From the NCBI RefSeq assembly GCF_001424545.1, contig NZ_LMQL01000011.1, forward strand, positions 286,593 to 350,592: 64,000 nucleotides of DNA, in the 5' to 3' direction. The translations under genes were made by a program, and so were the position numbers. Below, one piece after another: positions 8,846-20,343 of this stretch; the stretch's first letter is position 1, and every line of letters begins with the position of its first letter. A model generated the notes under the pieces. The model made no database searches and was not told the origin of the DNA. It saw only the letters and a program-made list of their open reading frames with translations. The stretch is from Ramlibacter sp. Leaf400 (GTDB taxonomy: Bacteria; Pseudomonadota; Gammaproteobacteria; Burkholderiales; Burkholderiaceae_C).

Positions 8846-9349
8846 TCACTCGAGCTTGCGGTCCTCGCGCTTGGCCTTCGCCATCGCCTCGGGCTCCAGT
8901 TCCTCGGCCGCGCGGTTCAGGCGGATGAACACGCCCCAGGAGGCCAGCAGCACGCCGGTGGCGGCCACCAGGGCGGCGGCGTAGGTCAGCTGGGACAAGT
9001 CCTCGCGGATGGCCTTGAAGGTGGCCACCAGGCCCTCGATGGCCAGGGCGACCACCACCACCACCAGGAATCGCGAGGTAAAGCGCCGCACGCGCGTCGG
9101 CGCGCTGATGTCCGCGCTGCGCACGATCTCCTCCTCGGCGATGGTCTGCGCGAACTGCAGCGCCACCACGGCGGCGGCCAGCAGCCCCAGCGCCTCGATC
9201 ACCTCCTGCGCCGTGTCCTGGTCGAAGCCGGCATGGAGCGCGGACGAGGCCACGCCCAGCGAGGTCAGGATCAGGGCGATCGCGGCGCCCGTGAACATCA
9301 GGGCGATGATCGCGTGGATCGCCGAGAAGAAGCGGCCGATAAGGTGCAT
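8846..9349 (-). CDS. Unknown four-helix membrane protein
   Basis: A 167-residue protein beginning MHLIGRFFSAIHAI. Predicted membrane helices lie near residues 8-33, 48-70, 90-110 and 122-143, with a charged Glu/Lys/Arg-rich C-terminal tail. I do not recognise a named family. The length and helix pattern are similar to small conserved membrane proteins seen only as hypotheticals in related bacteria. A GTG codon directly upstream (9352) is possible, but the ATG at 9349 is preferred. It lies alone between two repeat elements, with no visible operon partner. Confidence 0.7.
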   Translation of the reverse strand: MHLIGRFFSAIHAIIALMFTGAAIALILTSLGVASSALHAGFDQDTAQEVIEALGLLAAAVVALQFAQTIAEEEIVRSADISAPTRVRRFTSRFLVVVVVALAIEGLVATFKAIREDLSQLTYAAALVAATGVLLASWGVFIRLNRAAEELEPEAMAKAKREDRKLE

Positions 9350-9414
9350 CACCAGGCCGAGGTTACCTCGGCGGGTGGCGCCGTGGGGCCGCCAGCGGGC
9401 ACCGCCACCTCAAC

Positions 9415-9505
9415 CGTCATTCCCGCGAAGGCGGCAATCCCGTGCTTTCAACTCGAACTCATCCAAGGCGCAAGCACTAGATCCCCGCCTGCGCGGGGAT
9501 GACGG
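9415..9505. repeat. Interspersed palindromic repeat, copy 3
   Basis: A forward unit (with GGCAAT instead of GGGAAT, one decayed base) starts near 9416, and an inverted GATCCCCGCCTGCGCGGGGATGACGG-like unit ends at 9505. The right end lies 6 bases from the transglutaminase stop codon. Confidence 0.85.
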
Positions 9506-9511
9506 AAAGGC

Positions 9512-10612
9512 TCAGGCCTCCAGTTCCCGCGCCGAGATCTGGTAGCGGAAATCGTCCGGCGCGTACGAGTCGAAGCGCCCCTGCGCGTCCTCGGCCACCG
9601 GGTACATCAGGAACCCCAGGCGCCCATGGCGCGAGCCGGGCAGCACCACGTCGTGCGCGGTGTTGTAGGCGACCCAGTTGCCTTCCCAGCCGCCGTACAG
9701 GCCCTGGTACACCGGCGCCACGACGGGGTGGCGCACGGTCTTGATCCACTCGGGCGTCTCCTGCCGCATCACCTTGGCGACGTCGGCCGGGTCCATGGCC
9801 ACCCAGCCGTGGGCCTGCAGGAACACCTCGGCGCGGCAATGCTGCGAAGCCTTCAGGTTGGCGGGGTTGCTGCCCAGTTCCTTGTAGCCGAAGGCCGAGG
9901 GCGCCAGCCGCAGGCCGTAGACGTCGCGCGCTGGCACGCCGGTCGAGCGGCACAGCCCGACGAACAGCGCGTTGATGTCCGCGCACTTGCCGCCCAGGTC
10001 GCCGTTCTCCAGCATGGTCTTGATGTCGCCTTCGCCGCAGCCGCGCACGCTGGGTTCGCGCCAGGAGTTGCCGACGACCCAGTCGTAGATGCGCCGCACC
10101 TTGTCGGCGTCGCTGCGCGCGTCGCCGACCACCTTGCGGGCGGTGTCGCGCACGATGCCGTCGGTGGGGATCAGCGCCGTGGGCCGCAGCGCATGCGCCA
10201 GCGTGGCGGCGTCCTCGCGTGCCGGTGCGCGCGCGGACCAGTCGACCGCGCGGTCGCGTGTCTGCACGCGGGTGGTGAGCTCCACGAAGGGCTGGGGGAC
10301 CGAAGCATCGAAGGACACGCGCAGCATGCGCGCGCCGTCCACGCCGTCGGCCGCACGCTCGGCGCGGCCGTTGGTGCTGATGCGGCTCTCCAGCGAGCGC
10401 TGCCAGCCCGTGTCCACCGACGGGATCGGGATCCACACCTGCGACGCGCCCTGCGCCAGCGCCGGCTCGACGCGCTTGCTCACCTCGAAGGTCCGCCAGC
10501 CGGCCGGTTGCGGCGCGAAGCGGCGCTCCTGCGCCAGGGCGGAGAGAGGCGCCAGGGCCGACGCGGCGGCGGCCGCCGAGGTCGTCAGGAGGAAATCGCG
10601 TCGGTTGTTCAT
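9512..10612 (-). CDS. Transglutaminase-like domain protein, Tat-exported
   Basis: 366 residues. The N-terminus NNRRDFLLTTSAAAAASALA with a following LSALAQ is a clear Tat-type signal peptide. The transglutaminase-like core is in the C-terminal half: GGKCADINALFVGLCRSTG carries the catalytic Cys, and HGWVAMDPAD carries the His and Asp of the triad. Bacterial members of this family act as peptidases or amide-bond hydrolases in the periplasm; the substrate here is unknown. The start at 10612 avoids an upstream extension that runs through tandem repeats. It is followed by repeat copy 3. Confidence 0.88.
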   Translation of the reverse strand: MNNRRDFLLTTSAAAAASALAPLSALAQERRFAPQPAGWRTFEVSKRVEPALAQGASQVWIPIPSVDTGWQRSLESRISTNGRAERAADGVDGARMLRVSFDASVPQPFVELTTRVQTRDRAVDWSARAPAREDAATLAHALRPTALIPTDGIVRDTARKVVGDARSDADKVRRIYDWVVGNSWREPSVRGCGEGDIKTMLENGDLGGKCADINALFVGLCRSTGVPARDVYGLRLAPSAFGYKELGSNPANLKASQHCRAEVFLQAHGWVAMDPADVAKVMRQETPEWIKTVRHPVVAPVYQGLYGGWEGNWVAYNTAHDVVLPGSRHGRLGFLMYPVAEDAQGRFDSYAPDDFRYQISARELEA

Positions 10613-10617
10613 TGGGT

Positions 10618-10705
10618 CGTCATTCCCGCGAAGGCGGGAATCTTTGTTCGTCATTCCCGCGAAGGCGGGAATCTTTGTTCGACATTCCCGCGAAGGCGGG
10701 AATCC
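10618..10705. repeat. Three tandem 31-bp units of the interspersed repeat (copy 4)
   Basis: Three head-to-tail copies of CATTCCCGCGAAGGCGGGAATC begin at 10621, 10652 and 10683, a fixed 31-base period, with the identical spacer TTTGTTCG between them. Other copies in the window are paired head-to-head, so this tandem form is unusual. It separates the tlpA-like gene from the transglutaminase gene. Confidence 0.92.
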
Positions 10706-10727
10706 AGTGCTTCCGTGTTCGAAGCAA

Positions 10728-11218
10728 TCAGCCCTGCCAGAGCCCCTCGACCAGGCGCCCCGCTTCCGCGCTGCTCCAGTCGTACTCGCCCCGCACCCGC
10801 CACTTCGCGCGCCCCTGCGCATCGAAGCCGAAGGTGGTGGGGAAGGTCTTCACGCCCCAGGCCGCCGCGCCCTCGCCCATCGCATCGAACAGCACGGGCC
10901 GGGCCCAGCCGGCGTCCTTCATGTAGCGCTGCACCGTGGCCGGCCGCTCCTTGAAGTTCACCAGCAGCAGCGACAGCTTGTCGCCGTAGAGCTCGGTCAG
11001 CTGCAGCAGCAGCGGCATCTCGGTACGGCAGGGCGGGCACCAGGTGGCCCAGAAGTTGACGACCGTGGCCCGTCCCGGCGTGGGGACCGCGGCCCGGGCG
11101 GCCTCGATGTCGGGCGCCTGGAACGCGGGCAGCGCGCCGGGCGAGCGCTCGATCTGCGCGGCCCGCGCCAGCGGCAGCGCGAGCGCCGCCGCGGCGCCCA
11201 GGACGACGCGCCGCCGCA

Positions 11219-11219
<1 letters not shown>
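10728..11219 (-). CDS. TlpA-family thiol:disulfide oxidoreductase
   Basis: A 163-residue periplasmic thioredoxin-fold protein. Residues 1-21 form a signal peptide with an RRR start. WCPPC at 60-64 is the redox-active site within VVNFWATWCPPCRTEMP, and FPTTFGFD supplies the cis-proline segment. It probably reduces or maintains periplasmic thiols, for example in cytochrome c maturation. The ATG overlaps the alaS stop by one base (TGATG), so translation is probably coupled. The functional link to alanyl-tRNA synthetase is not obvious. Confidence 0.9.
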
Positions 11220-13846
<2,627 letters not shown>

Positions 13847-13921
13847 GGTGCGGGGGGCCGGCGAAAGGGCCCGGCGGGGGCTGGGTGCCGGGGGCGCAGG
13901 CTGCGCTCGGCGAAGCCGCCG

Positions 13922-13927
13922 ATTATA
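13922..13927 (-). promoter_or_regulatory. Candidate -10 box for alaS
   Basis: The minus strand reads TATAAT about 75 bases upstream of the alaS start codon. No good TTGACA is seen at the normal distance, so it is offered only as a -10 element. Confidence 0.45.
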
Positions 13928-14016
13928 GGTTTCGGGCCCTTTTGCTCCCCTGCGGCGGGGTTCAGAATCCTTTCACTGCGCCCGGGACCGCGGGCGCCTT
14001 CCTCCCGGAGACGACG

Positions 14017-15495
14017 ATGGACATGAAGACTTCGCCCCTGGCCGCCCTGAACGACGCCACCCTGCTCAAGACCGACGCCCTGATCGACGGCCGCTGGCTC
14101 AAGGGCCCCGCCCGCTTCGACGTGAACGACCCCGCCACCGGCCGCAAGCTGGCCGATGTCGCCAACCTGGGCCCCGGGGAGGCCGAGCAGGCCATCGCCG
14201 CCGCCAACGCCGCCTGGCCAGCCTGGCGCGGCAAGACCGGCAAGGAGCGCAGCATCCTGCTTCGCAAGTGGTTCGACCTGCTGATGGCCAACCAGGAGGA
14301 CCTGGGCCGCCTGATGACCGCCGAGCAGGGCAAGCCCTTCGCCGAGGCCAAGGGCGAGGTGGCCTACGGCGCCAGCTTCGTGGAGTGGTTCGCCGAGGAG
14401 GCCAAGCGGGTCAACGGCGAAACCCTGCCGCCCTTCGACAACAACCGGCGCCTGATGGTGATCCGCCAGCCGATCGGCGTGTGCGCGGCCATCACGCCCT
14501 GGAACTTCCCGCTGGCCATGATCACGCGCAAGGTCGCGCCGGCGCTGGCGGCCGGCTGCCCGGTGGTGATCAAGCCGGCCGAGCTGACGCCGCTCACCGC
14601 CCTGGCCGCCGCCGAGCTGGCCGTGCGCGCCGGCATCCCGGCGGGCGTGCTCAACGTGCTCACGGCCGACGGCGCCAACAGCATCGCCGTCGGCAAGGTG
14701 TTCTGCGCCAGCGACACGGTGCGCCACATCAGCTTCACCGGCTCCACCGAGGTCGGCCGCATCCTGATGGCGCAGAGCGCGCCCACGGTCAAGAAGCTGA
14801 GCCTGGAGCTGGGCGGCAACGCGCCCTTCATCGTGTTCGACGACGCCGACATCGATTCGGCGGTGGAAGGCGCCATCGCCAGCAAGTACCGCAACGCCGG
14901 CCAGACCTGCGTTTGCGCCAACCGCCTCTACGTCCAGGACGGCGTGTACGACGCCTTCGTCGAGAAGTTCGCGGCCAAGGTCCGGGCGATGAAGGTCGGC
15001 AACGGCTTCGAGGACGGCGTGGTGCAGGGCCCGCTGATCGAGCCGGCCGCGCTGGACAAGGTGCAGCGCCACGTGGACGACGCCAGGGCCAAGGGCGGCA
15101 AGGTCGTGGTGGGCGGCTCCAAACTGCAAGGCCAGTTCTTCCAGCCGACGGTGATCTCGGAGGCGAAGGGCGACATGCTCTGCGCCAAGGAGGAGACGTT
15201 CGGGCCGCTGGCGCCGGTGTTCCGGTTCAAGACGGAGCAGGAAGCCATCGAGGCGGCCAACAACACCGAGTTCGGCCTGGCCAGCTACTTCTACAGCCGC
15301 GACGTGGGCCGCATCTTCCGCGTGGGCGAAGCGCTGGAGTACGGCATGGTGGGCATCAACGTCGGGATCATCGCCACGGAGCACGTGCCCTTCGGTGGGG
15401 TGAAGCAGTCGGGGCTGGGGCGCGAGGGGTCGCACCACGGGATGGACGAGTACCTGGAGATCAAGTACCTCTGCCTGGGGGACGTGCTGAAGTAG
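14017..15495 (+). CDS. gabD: NAD(P)-dependent succinate-semialdehyde dehydrogenase
   Basis: A 492-residue aldehyde dehydrogenase superfamily member that most resembles GabD. The N-terminal TDALIDGRWLKG, ITPWNFPLAMITRKVAPALAAG (cofactor contact), FTGSTEVGR, LELGGNAPF with Glu264 (general base) and GQTCVCANR with Cys298 (nucleophile) match the family. It oxidises succinate semialdehyde to succinate in GABA or related catabolism. The ATG at 14017 follows CCGGAGACG. Another aldehyde as the physiological substrate is possible. Confidence 0.9.
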   Translation: MDMKTSPLAALNDATLLKTDALIDGRWLKGPARFDVNDPATGRKLADVANLGPGEAEQAIAAANAAWPAWRGKTGKERSILLRKWFDLLMANQEDLGRLMTAEQGKPFAEAKGEVAYGASFVEWFAEEAKRVNGETLPPFDNNRRLMVIRQPIGVCAAITPWNFPLAMITRKVAPALAAGCPVVIKPAELTPLTALAAAELAVRAGIPAGVLNVLTADGANSIAVGKVFCASDTVRHISFTGSTEVGRILMAQSAPTVKKLSLELGGNAPFIVFDDADIDSAVEGAIASKYRNAGQTCVCANRLYVQDGVYDAFVEKFAAKVRAMKVGNGFEDGVVQGPLIEPAALDKVQRHVDDARAKGGKVVVGGSKLQGQFFQPTVISEAKGDMLCAKEETFGPLAPVFRFKTEQEAIEAANNTEFGLASYFYSRDVGRIFRVGEALEYGMVGINVGIIATEHVPFGGVKQSGLGREGSHHGMDEYLEIKYLCLGDVLK

Positions 15496-15519
15496 GCACG
15501 CCGCCCGCGGAAGCCGCGA

Positions 15520-15612
15520 CCGTCATCCCCGCGAAGGCGGGGATCCAGGGCTTCCCTCACACAGGCGCAGAAAGGCGGAAGCACTGGATTCCCGCCTCCG
15601 CGGGAATGACGA
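15520..15612. repeat. Interspersed palindromic repeat, copy 5
   Basis: A forward CGTCATCCCCGCGAAGGCGGGGATC unit and an inverted GGATTCCCGCCTCCGCGGGAATGACG unit flank a 45-base variable centre. It lies 24 bases after the gabD stop. Confidence 0.9.
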
Positions 15613-15764
15613 GTAGCGGCGGCTGAGGCTCGAGTGCCTCAGCCGTTTTCGGTCGCCCCACCGTCGCGGAGCCCCCTCCTACACCAGTCGCTGTCCTGCG
15701 CCGACCTCGCCCCGTGCGGCCGAGGAACAAATTGCAGCGCATCCCCTACACCGGAGTTCATCCC

Positions 15765-16841
15765 ATGCCCACCGCCGTATCAGACTGGAGCGCAGCGATG
15801 ATGACGTCGTTGGCCGCTGCCCTGGCCATGTTCCTGTCGGCCATTCCCAAGATCATCGGTTTCGCCGTCATCCTCGTGGTCGGCTGGCTGCTCTCCTCGC
15901 TGGTCGAGAAGGGCGTGGCCGCGGTCCTTCGCGCCGTGCGCTTCAACGACCTGGCGGTCAAGTCCGGGTTCGCGGGCTTCGTGAGCAAGATGAACGCCGG
16001 CCCGCAGCCCGCCGGCGCGCACGGACGCTCGCAGGCGATCGACTCCGCGGGAATGATCGGCCTGGTGGCCAAGTGGTTCGTCCGCCTGATCGCGGCGGTG
16101 GTGGCGTTCGACGCGCTGGGCCTGCCCGCGGTGTCGGAAGTGCTGCGCGAGCTGCTCCTGTGGCTGCCCAACGTGGTCGTGGCGCTGGTGGTGCTGGTGA
16201 TCGGTGGCCTGGCCGCCCGTGCGCTGAGCAACCTGGTGCGGGGCGCGGCCGGCGAGGCGGGCCTGTCCAACGCCAACCTGCTGGCCAAGATCGCCTCGGC
16301 GCTGGTGTGGGCCTTCGCCATCGTCGTCGCGGTCAACCAGATCGGCATCGCGACCGAGCTGGTCAACACGCTGTTCATGGCCTTCGTCGGCGCCATCGCG
16401 CTGGGCCTGGGCCTGGCCTTCGGCCTGGGCGGCCGCGAGACGGCCGGCCAGATCCTGAGCAAGTGGTACGCGAAGGCGCAGGAGAAGGGCCCGCAGCTGG
16501 CCCACGCGGTCGAGGCGGGCAGCGACATGGCGCGCCAGCAGGCGGCCAGCGTGACGGGCAGTCAATCGGCCGCAAGCTCGGCCGGCAGCTACCAGGGCGC
16601 CAGCGTCGCCGGCGGCTACCAGGGTGGCGCCCCGTCCGGCGGCGGCTACGCGGGCGGTGCGGCCAGCGGCGGCGCCTACCCGGGCCCGGGCGGCGGCAGC
16701 GCTGGCGGTGCACGCCCGGCCGGCGCCGGCCCGCAGTACCCCACCGACGGTGGCCCGCGCACCGGCACGGCACGGCCGCAGGACAGCCGCGACCCGATGT
16801 CCCCCACGCCTTCGACGCCCCGGCAGCGGACCGAGACCTGA
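15765..16841 (+). CDS. Mechanosensitive-channel-like membrane protein (TM-helix repeat) with low-complexity tail
   Basis: 358 residues. The first 230 form a membrane domain with helices near residues 10-25, 27-45, 105-122, 130-152, 175-195 and 205-225, and glycine-rich segments (GLGLAFGLGGRETAG) as in MscS-like 'conserved TM helix' proteins. The canonical MscS beta domain is missing. From about residue 255 the chain is a Gly/Ser/Ala/Tyr/Pro repeat region with recurrent GGYxGG-type units, probably unstructured. GGAG precedes the ATG at 15765. A role in osmotic or envelope stress is an inference. Confidence 0.78.
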   Translation: MPTAVSDWSAAMMTSLAAALAMFLSAIPKIIGFAVILVVGWLLSSLVEKGVAAVLRAVRFNDLAVKSGFAGFVSKMNAGPQPAGAHGRSQAIDSAGMIGLVAKWFVRLIAAVVAFDALGLPAVSEVLRELLLWLPNVVVALVVLVIGGLAARALSNLVRGAAGEAGLSNANLLAKIASALVWAFAIVVAVNQIGIATELVNTLFMAFVGAIALGLGLAFGLGGRETAGQILSKWYAKAQEKGPQLAHAVEAGSDMARQQAASVTGSQSAASSAGSYQGASVAGGYQGGAPSGGGYAGGAASGGAYPGPGGGSAGGARPAGAGPQYPTDGGPRTGTARPQDSRDPMSPTPSTPRQRTET

Positions 16842-16870
16842 AGAAGGCCGGCATCGACCGGCGCAACGGC

Positions 16871-16893
16871 AAAAACGGCGCCCCAGGGCGCCG
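16871..16893 (-). terminator. Hairpin with T-run on the minus strand
   Basis: CGGCGCCC and GGGCGCCG form a perfect 8-bp stem at 16876-16893. On the minus strand it is followed by five T residues (the AAAAA at 16871-16875). No leftward gene ends here, so it may block antisense transcription. On the plus strand it lacks a T-run. Confidence 0.4.
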
Positions 16894-17004
16894 CTATCAC
16901 ATCCGGCCCGGGGGCGGATCAGGCTTTTCCGTAGGCATGCCAACGCTACACTGCCGGGCTTCGGCGCGCCGGGTCGCGCGCCAAGCAGAACGAACAGTGC
17001 CAAG

Positions 17005-18192
17005 ATGGATTTGTCGGATCAGTCTTTCCACCACCTGATCGGTCTCGTCTACGACGCCGTCGAGAACCCCCAGCACTGGCGCCGCGTCTACGAGCAACTG
17101 CAGCAGGCCATCGGCGTCAAGTCGGTCCACATGCTGGCCCTGGACAAGCGCCATGGCACCCTCTCGTACAGCGACGGCGCCAACCTCCCGGTGCAGGGCG
17201 AGCTGGCGTACATGCAGCACTACCGGACCCTGGACCCACGCCTGCCGGTGATCCTGGAGCGCGGCCCGGGCGACTGGACCCACTGCCACGAGATCCTGGA
17301 CGAATCGGTGGTGGCCACCCACCCGTTCTACCAGGAGTTCCTGCTGCCCTACGACCGCCGCTACATGAGCGGCACCAAGCTGGTCGACACGGGCGAGGCC
17401 ACCGTCGTCCTGGCCACGCTGAGCAGCCAGTCGCAGGGCCCGCTGACGGGCGAGGCGCTGGCGTTCATGGACCGGCTGATGCCGCACCTGCAGCGCGCCT
17501 GCCGCATCGGCCTGCAGAACTTCGTGTATTCGAGCCAGGCGCTGGTGGGCCACATGCTGGTGAACAAGCTGCGCCAGCCGGTGATCCTGATGACGGCGGA
17601 CGGCCACGTGATGCACACCAACGAGTCCGCGCGCGACCTGCTGCACGACACGCGGCTGGTGACGATCGAGGACGGCCGGCTGCGCCTGCCCCAGCCCCAC
17701 CTCGAGCAGTTGCTCCAGGGCTGCGCCGACCTGGAGCAGGTGCGCAAGACGGCGCAGTCCGATGCCACCGAAGCCGCCGACGCGGCGCACCAGCCCTCGG
17801 GCTCGAAGTTCCGGTCGCTGCGCATCACCGAGGGCACGCGCCGCGCGGGCGATGCGCTCTATGCCTTCTACAGCATGCTGTCGCCCGGCAGCGTGATGGG
17901 CACCTTCGGGCTGCGGCCCGTGGTGATGCTGCTCTTCTACCACCCGTCGTCCGCGCCGCCGGTGGACACGGGCCTGCTGTACGCGGTGTTCGGCCTCACG
18001 CCCGCCGAGTGCCGCATCGCCACCCTGCTGGCCGAAGGCCTGTCGCTCAAGCAGATCGCGGACGCGCAGGGCACGCAGCACGAGACCGTGCGCAAGCAGC
18101 TGCAGTCGATCTACCAGAAGACGTCGACCAATCGACAGCCGGAGCTGGTTCGGCTGCTGCTGCACCTGCCGCACAACGCGGTCTACGAGTGA
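17005..18192 (+). CDS. LuxR family transcriptional regulator with N-terminal sensor
   Basis: A 395-residue regulator. The last 65 residues are a LuxR/FixJ-type helix-turn-helix (LTPAECRIATLLAEGLSLKQIA followed by HETVRKQLQSIYQKT). The first 300 have PAS-like features (for example PVILMTADGHVMHTNESARDLL around 192-213), but no named sensor domain can be assigned with certainty. The N-terminal MDLSDQSFHHLIGLVYDAVENPQHW is a recurrent start in this type of Burkholderiales LuxR protein. The ribosome site is weak. Two matching palindromes lie downstream, before the lipoprotein gene, and may be its targets. Confidence 0.85.
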   Translation: MDLSDQSFHHLIGLVYDAVENPQHWRRVYEQLQQAIGVKSVHMLALDKRHGTLSYSDGANLPVQGELAYMQHYRTLDPRLPVILERGPGDWTHCHEILDESVVATHPFYQEFLLPYDRRYMSGTKLVDTGEATVVLATLSSQSQGPLTGEALAFMDRLMPHLQRACRIGLQNFVYSSQALVGHMLVNKLRQPVILMTADGHVMHTNESARDLLHDTRLVTIEDGRLRLPQPHLEQLLQGCADLEQVRKTAQSDATEAADAAHQPSGSKFRSLRITEGTRRAGDALYAFYSMLSPGSVMGTFGLRPVVMLLFYHPSSAPPVDTGLLYAVFGLTPAECRIATLLAEGLSLKQIADAQGTQHETVRKQLQSIYQKTSTNRQPELVRLLLHLPHNAVYE

Positions 18193-18213
18193 TCCCTGCG
18201 GACCTCGTCTACG

Positions 18214-18223
18214 CCCAAATGGG
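18214..18223. promoter_or_regulatory. Palindrome CCCAAATGGG, site 1
   Basis: A near-perfect 10-base palindrome 22 bases after the LuxR stop. A second, longer copy lies with its centre 71 bases away. The repetition of the same rare AT-centred palindrome in a short G+C-rich intergenic space suggests a paired operator for the lipoprotein gene at 18410. Confidence 0.4.
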
Positions 18224-18283
18224 TGACCCGCTGCTGCACTTGATCCACGAGGCCGTGCAGGAATCGCGGCTCGGACCCCGGTA

Positions 18284-18295
18284 CCCCAAATGGGG
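18284..18295. promoter_or_regulatory. Palindrome CCCCAAATGGGG, site 2
   Basis: The extended form reads TACCCCAAATGGGGGAT. It shares the CCCAAATGGG core with site 1 and lies 115 bases upstream of the lipoprotein start. Spacing, symmetry and duplication are what is seen; binding by the neighbouring LuxR protein is inferred. Confidence 0.42.
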
Positions 18296-18409
18296 GATGG
18301 CTGAGTTCATCGGTTTTCAACGATCCTCGCGTGCTGCCGGAAACGTCTCGTAACCCGGTATGGCATGCCAACCCGCGTGGTCGGCGCAACGACTTTGCAG
18401 AGGACTCGA

Positions 18410-20140
18410 ATGAATATCAAAGCACTAGGTTTGACGGCCGTGGCCGTCTCGGTGGCCGCCCTCGTGGCGGCCTGCGGTGGTGGCGGCGGCGGCGGCGACA
18501 GCGCCACCGCCACCCCGGCGCAGTCCGGGGTGGTCCTGTCCGGCGTGGCCGCCACCGGCCTGGCCCTGGCCAACAGCGCGGTCGACGTGAAATGCGCGGC
18601 CGGCACCGGCTCGGCGACGACCAATGACGCGGGCAGCTACACCGTGACCGTCACCGACGGCGCCCTGCCCTGCATCGTGAAGGTGACCGGCACCGCCAAC
18701 GGCGTGGCGGTGACGCTGCACTCCGTGGCCGAAGCCGGCACCACCAACGGCTCGACGACGACGGCGACCGCCAACGTCACCCCGCTCACGGAGCTGATCC
18801 TGGCCCGCGCGGGCGGCACCCTGCCGTCGGACCTGTTCACCAACTTCGGCACCGGCACGGCCGTCACGGCCGCGGCGCTGACGCAGGCCACCACCGACAT
18901 CCTGGCGGCCATCGGCACGGCCGCGGGCGTGGACCTGAGCGGCGTCGATCCGTTCAAGGCCGCCCTGGTCGCCGCGACCCCCGGCAACCTCAGCGGCGGC
19001 AACGACTACGACAAGCTGCTCGACCAGATCGGCACCACGCTCAGCGTCGCCTCCCTGCCCCAGGTGGTGAGCCAGGTGGCCAGCACCGTGGGCTCGACGG
19101 CACCGGTGACGCTGACCGAAGTCGTGGCCAACGTCAGCAAGGGCAGCCTGGCCGGCTGCCCCCAGGCGCTGAGCGGCAAGTACCGCCTGCTCGACTACGT
19201 TGGCGCGACTGACGTGGTCGACATCGACTTCGGCGCCATGTCGCTTACGGCAGGCGAAGAGGTGGTCACCCTCACCGCGAACTCGACGCAGCCCTGCGAG
19301 TTCCTCGCCAACGGCTCGGTGCCGACGACCGTCGTCATCGGCCCGTCGGGCGCCGGCGCGATCCGCGACGGCGAGCGCATCGGCTACATCTTCCCCGTGC
19401 AGGCCCACAGCTTCGCCTCCGTGCAGGGCAAATGGGAGTTCCTGGAAAGCGGGATCAACGAAACGCAGCAAGGCGAGCACTGGATCGGCGAGATGGACAT
19501 CGCCGCCGACGGCAAGGTCACCGTGTGCGACTACGACGTGGCGCAGAACAACTTCAGCAGCTGCGTCGTCGATACCGACGAAGCCGCTTCGCTGCAGCAA
19601 TCCGGTGACGCCCTGGTGCTGAACTACGGCCAGACGACCGGTCTCGTCTACGGCTTCCGCGGACCCAACGGTGCGCTGACGCTGTTCGGCACCTACAACC
19701 CGACCGGCAACACCGCTTCGGGCTTCCTGAAGACGAATTTCGTCCTCACGCGACCGCAGAGGAATGACACGCAGGCGGTGGGGTCGATCTCGAAGTTCTG
19801 GGATATCGCGCAGCTGTACCAGCCGACCTCGACGAGCGGCGGCCAACCCGTGCTGTTCGCCGGTGCGCCTGCCCGCAACTCCATCACGGTGACGGCCTCG
19901 ACGGAAACTTCGGTGACGCGACAGCTCACCAGCAGCGGCACCGACAACGGTCGCATCGACACGGTCCAGCTGAACAACCCGATCCCGGGCCTGCGCTCCC
20001 GGGCCGAAGGCCCCTCGAACCTGTCCGGCCAGACGATCAGCGCGGTTTACATCCGCAACCTGCCCGGCACCAACATGTCCGTCGCGATCGACGCCATGGC
20101 CACGCGGCACTTCATGTCCCTGACCGTGACGCGGCCGTAA
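18410..20140 (+). CDS. Large secreted lipoprotein of unknown function
   Basis: 576 residues. The N-terminus MNIKALGLTAVAVSVAALVAAC ends in a clear lipobox (LVAAC) with the acylated Cys near residue 22, followed by a poly-Gly linker. Residues 40-100 look like a small carboxypeptidase-regulatory or Ig-like fold (SGVVLSGVAATGLALANSAV, then NDAGSYTVTVTDG), a common start of Burkholderiales surface lipoproteins. The rest is beta-rich with no motif I recognise. A strong terminator follows 21 bases after the stop, so the gene is monocistronic. It may be controlled by the upstream LuxR protein. Confidence 0.82.
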   Translation: MNIKALGLTAVAVSVAALVAACGGGGGGGDSATATPAQSGVVLSGVAATGLALANSAVDVKCAAGTGSATTNDAGSYTVTVTDGALPCIVKVTGTANGVAVTLHSVAEAGTTNGSTTTATANVTPLTELILARAGGTLPSDLFTNFGTGTAVTAAALTQATTDILAAIGTAAGVDLSGVDPFKAALVAATPGNLSGGNDYDKLLDQIGTTLSVASLPQVVSQVASTVGSTAPVTLTEVVANVSKGSLAGCPQALSGKYRLLDYVGATDVVDIDFGAMSLTAGEEVVTLTANSTQPCEFLANGSVPTTVVIGPSGAGAIRDGERIGYIFPVQAHSFASVQGKWEFLESGINETQQGEHWIGEMDIAADGKVTVCDYDVAQNNFSSCVVDTDEAASLQQSGDALVLNYGQTTGLVYGFRGPNGALTLFGTYNPTGNTASGFLKTNFVLTRPQRNDTQAVGSISKFWDIAQLYQPTSTSGGQPVLFAGAPARNSITVTASTETSVTRQLTSSGTDNGRIDTVQLNNPIPGLRSRAEGPSNLSGQTISAVYIRNLPGTNMSVAIDAMATRHFMSLTVTRP

Positions 20141-20160
20141 GTACAGGCGACCAGCAAAAG

Positions 20161-20190
20161 AGGCCCCGCAGTGCGGGGCCTTTTTCTTTT
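20161..20190 (+). terminator. Rho-independent terminator
   Basis: GGCCCCGC and GCGGGGCC form an 8-bp stem with a 3-base loop, followed by TTTTTCTTTT. It directly follows the lipoprotein gene and is the clearest intrinsic terminator in the window. Confidence 0.93.
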
Positions 20191-20343
20191 GGTGGAATCC
20201 TTCCCGCTGGGCCACCTTGGTGCCCGATACAGGAGCCGCGCCCGCTCCCGCAGCCGCTGAGAGCCTTCTCCTACACCGAACAGTCGCCTTGCTTGGTAGC
20301 GTTGCCCACCGAAGCGTTGGAGGAAGCCGCACCGCGGCAGCTC

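Noticed and set aside
10618..10705. CRISPR-like array
   Set aside because: Three equal repeats with identical 8-9 base spacers and an internal palindrome match the interspersed repeat family; spacers are too short and not variable, and no cas genes are present.
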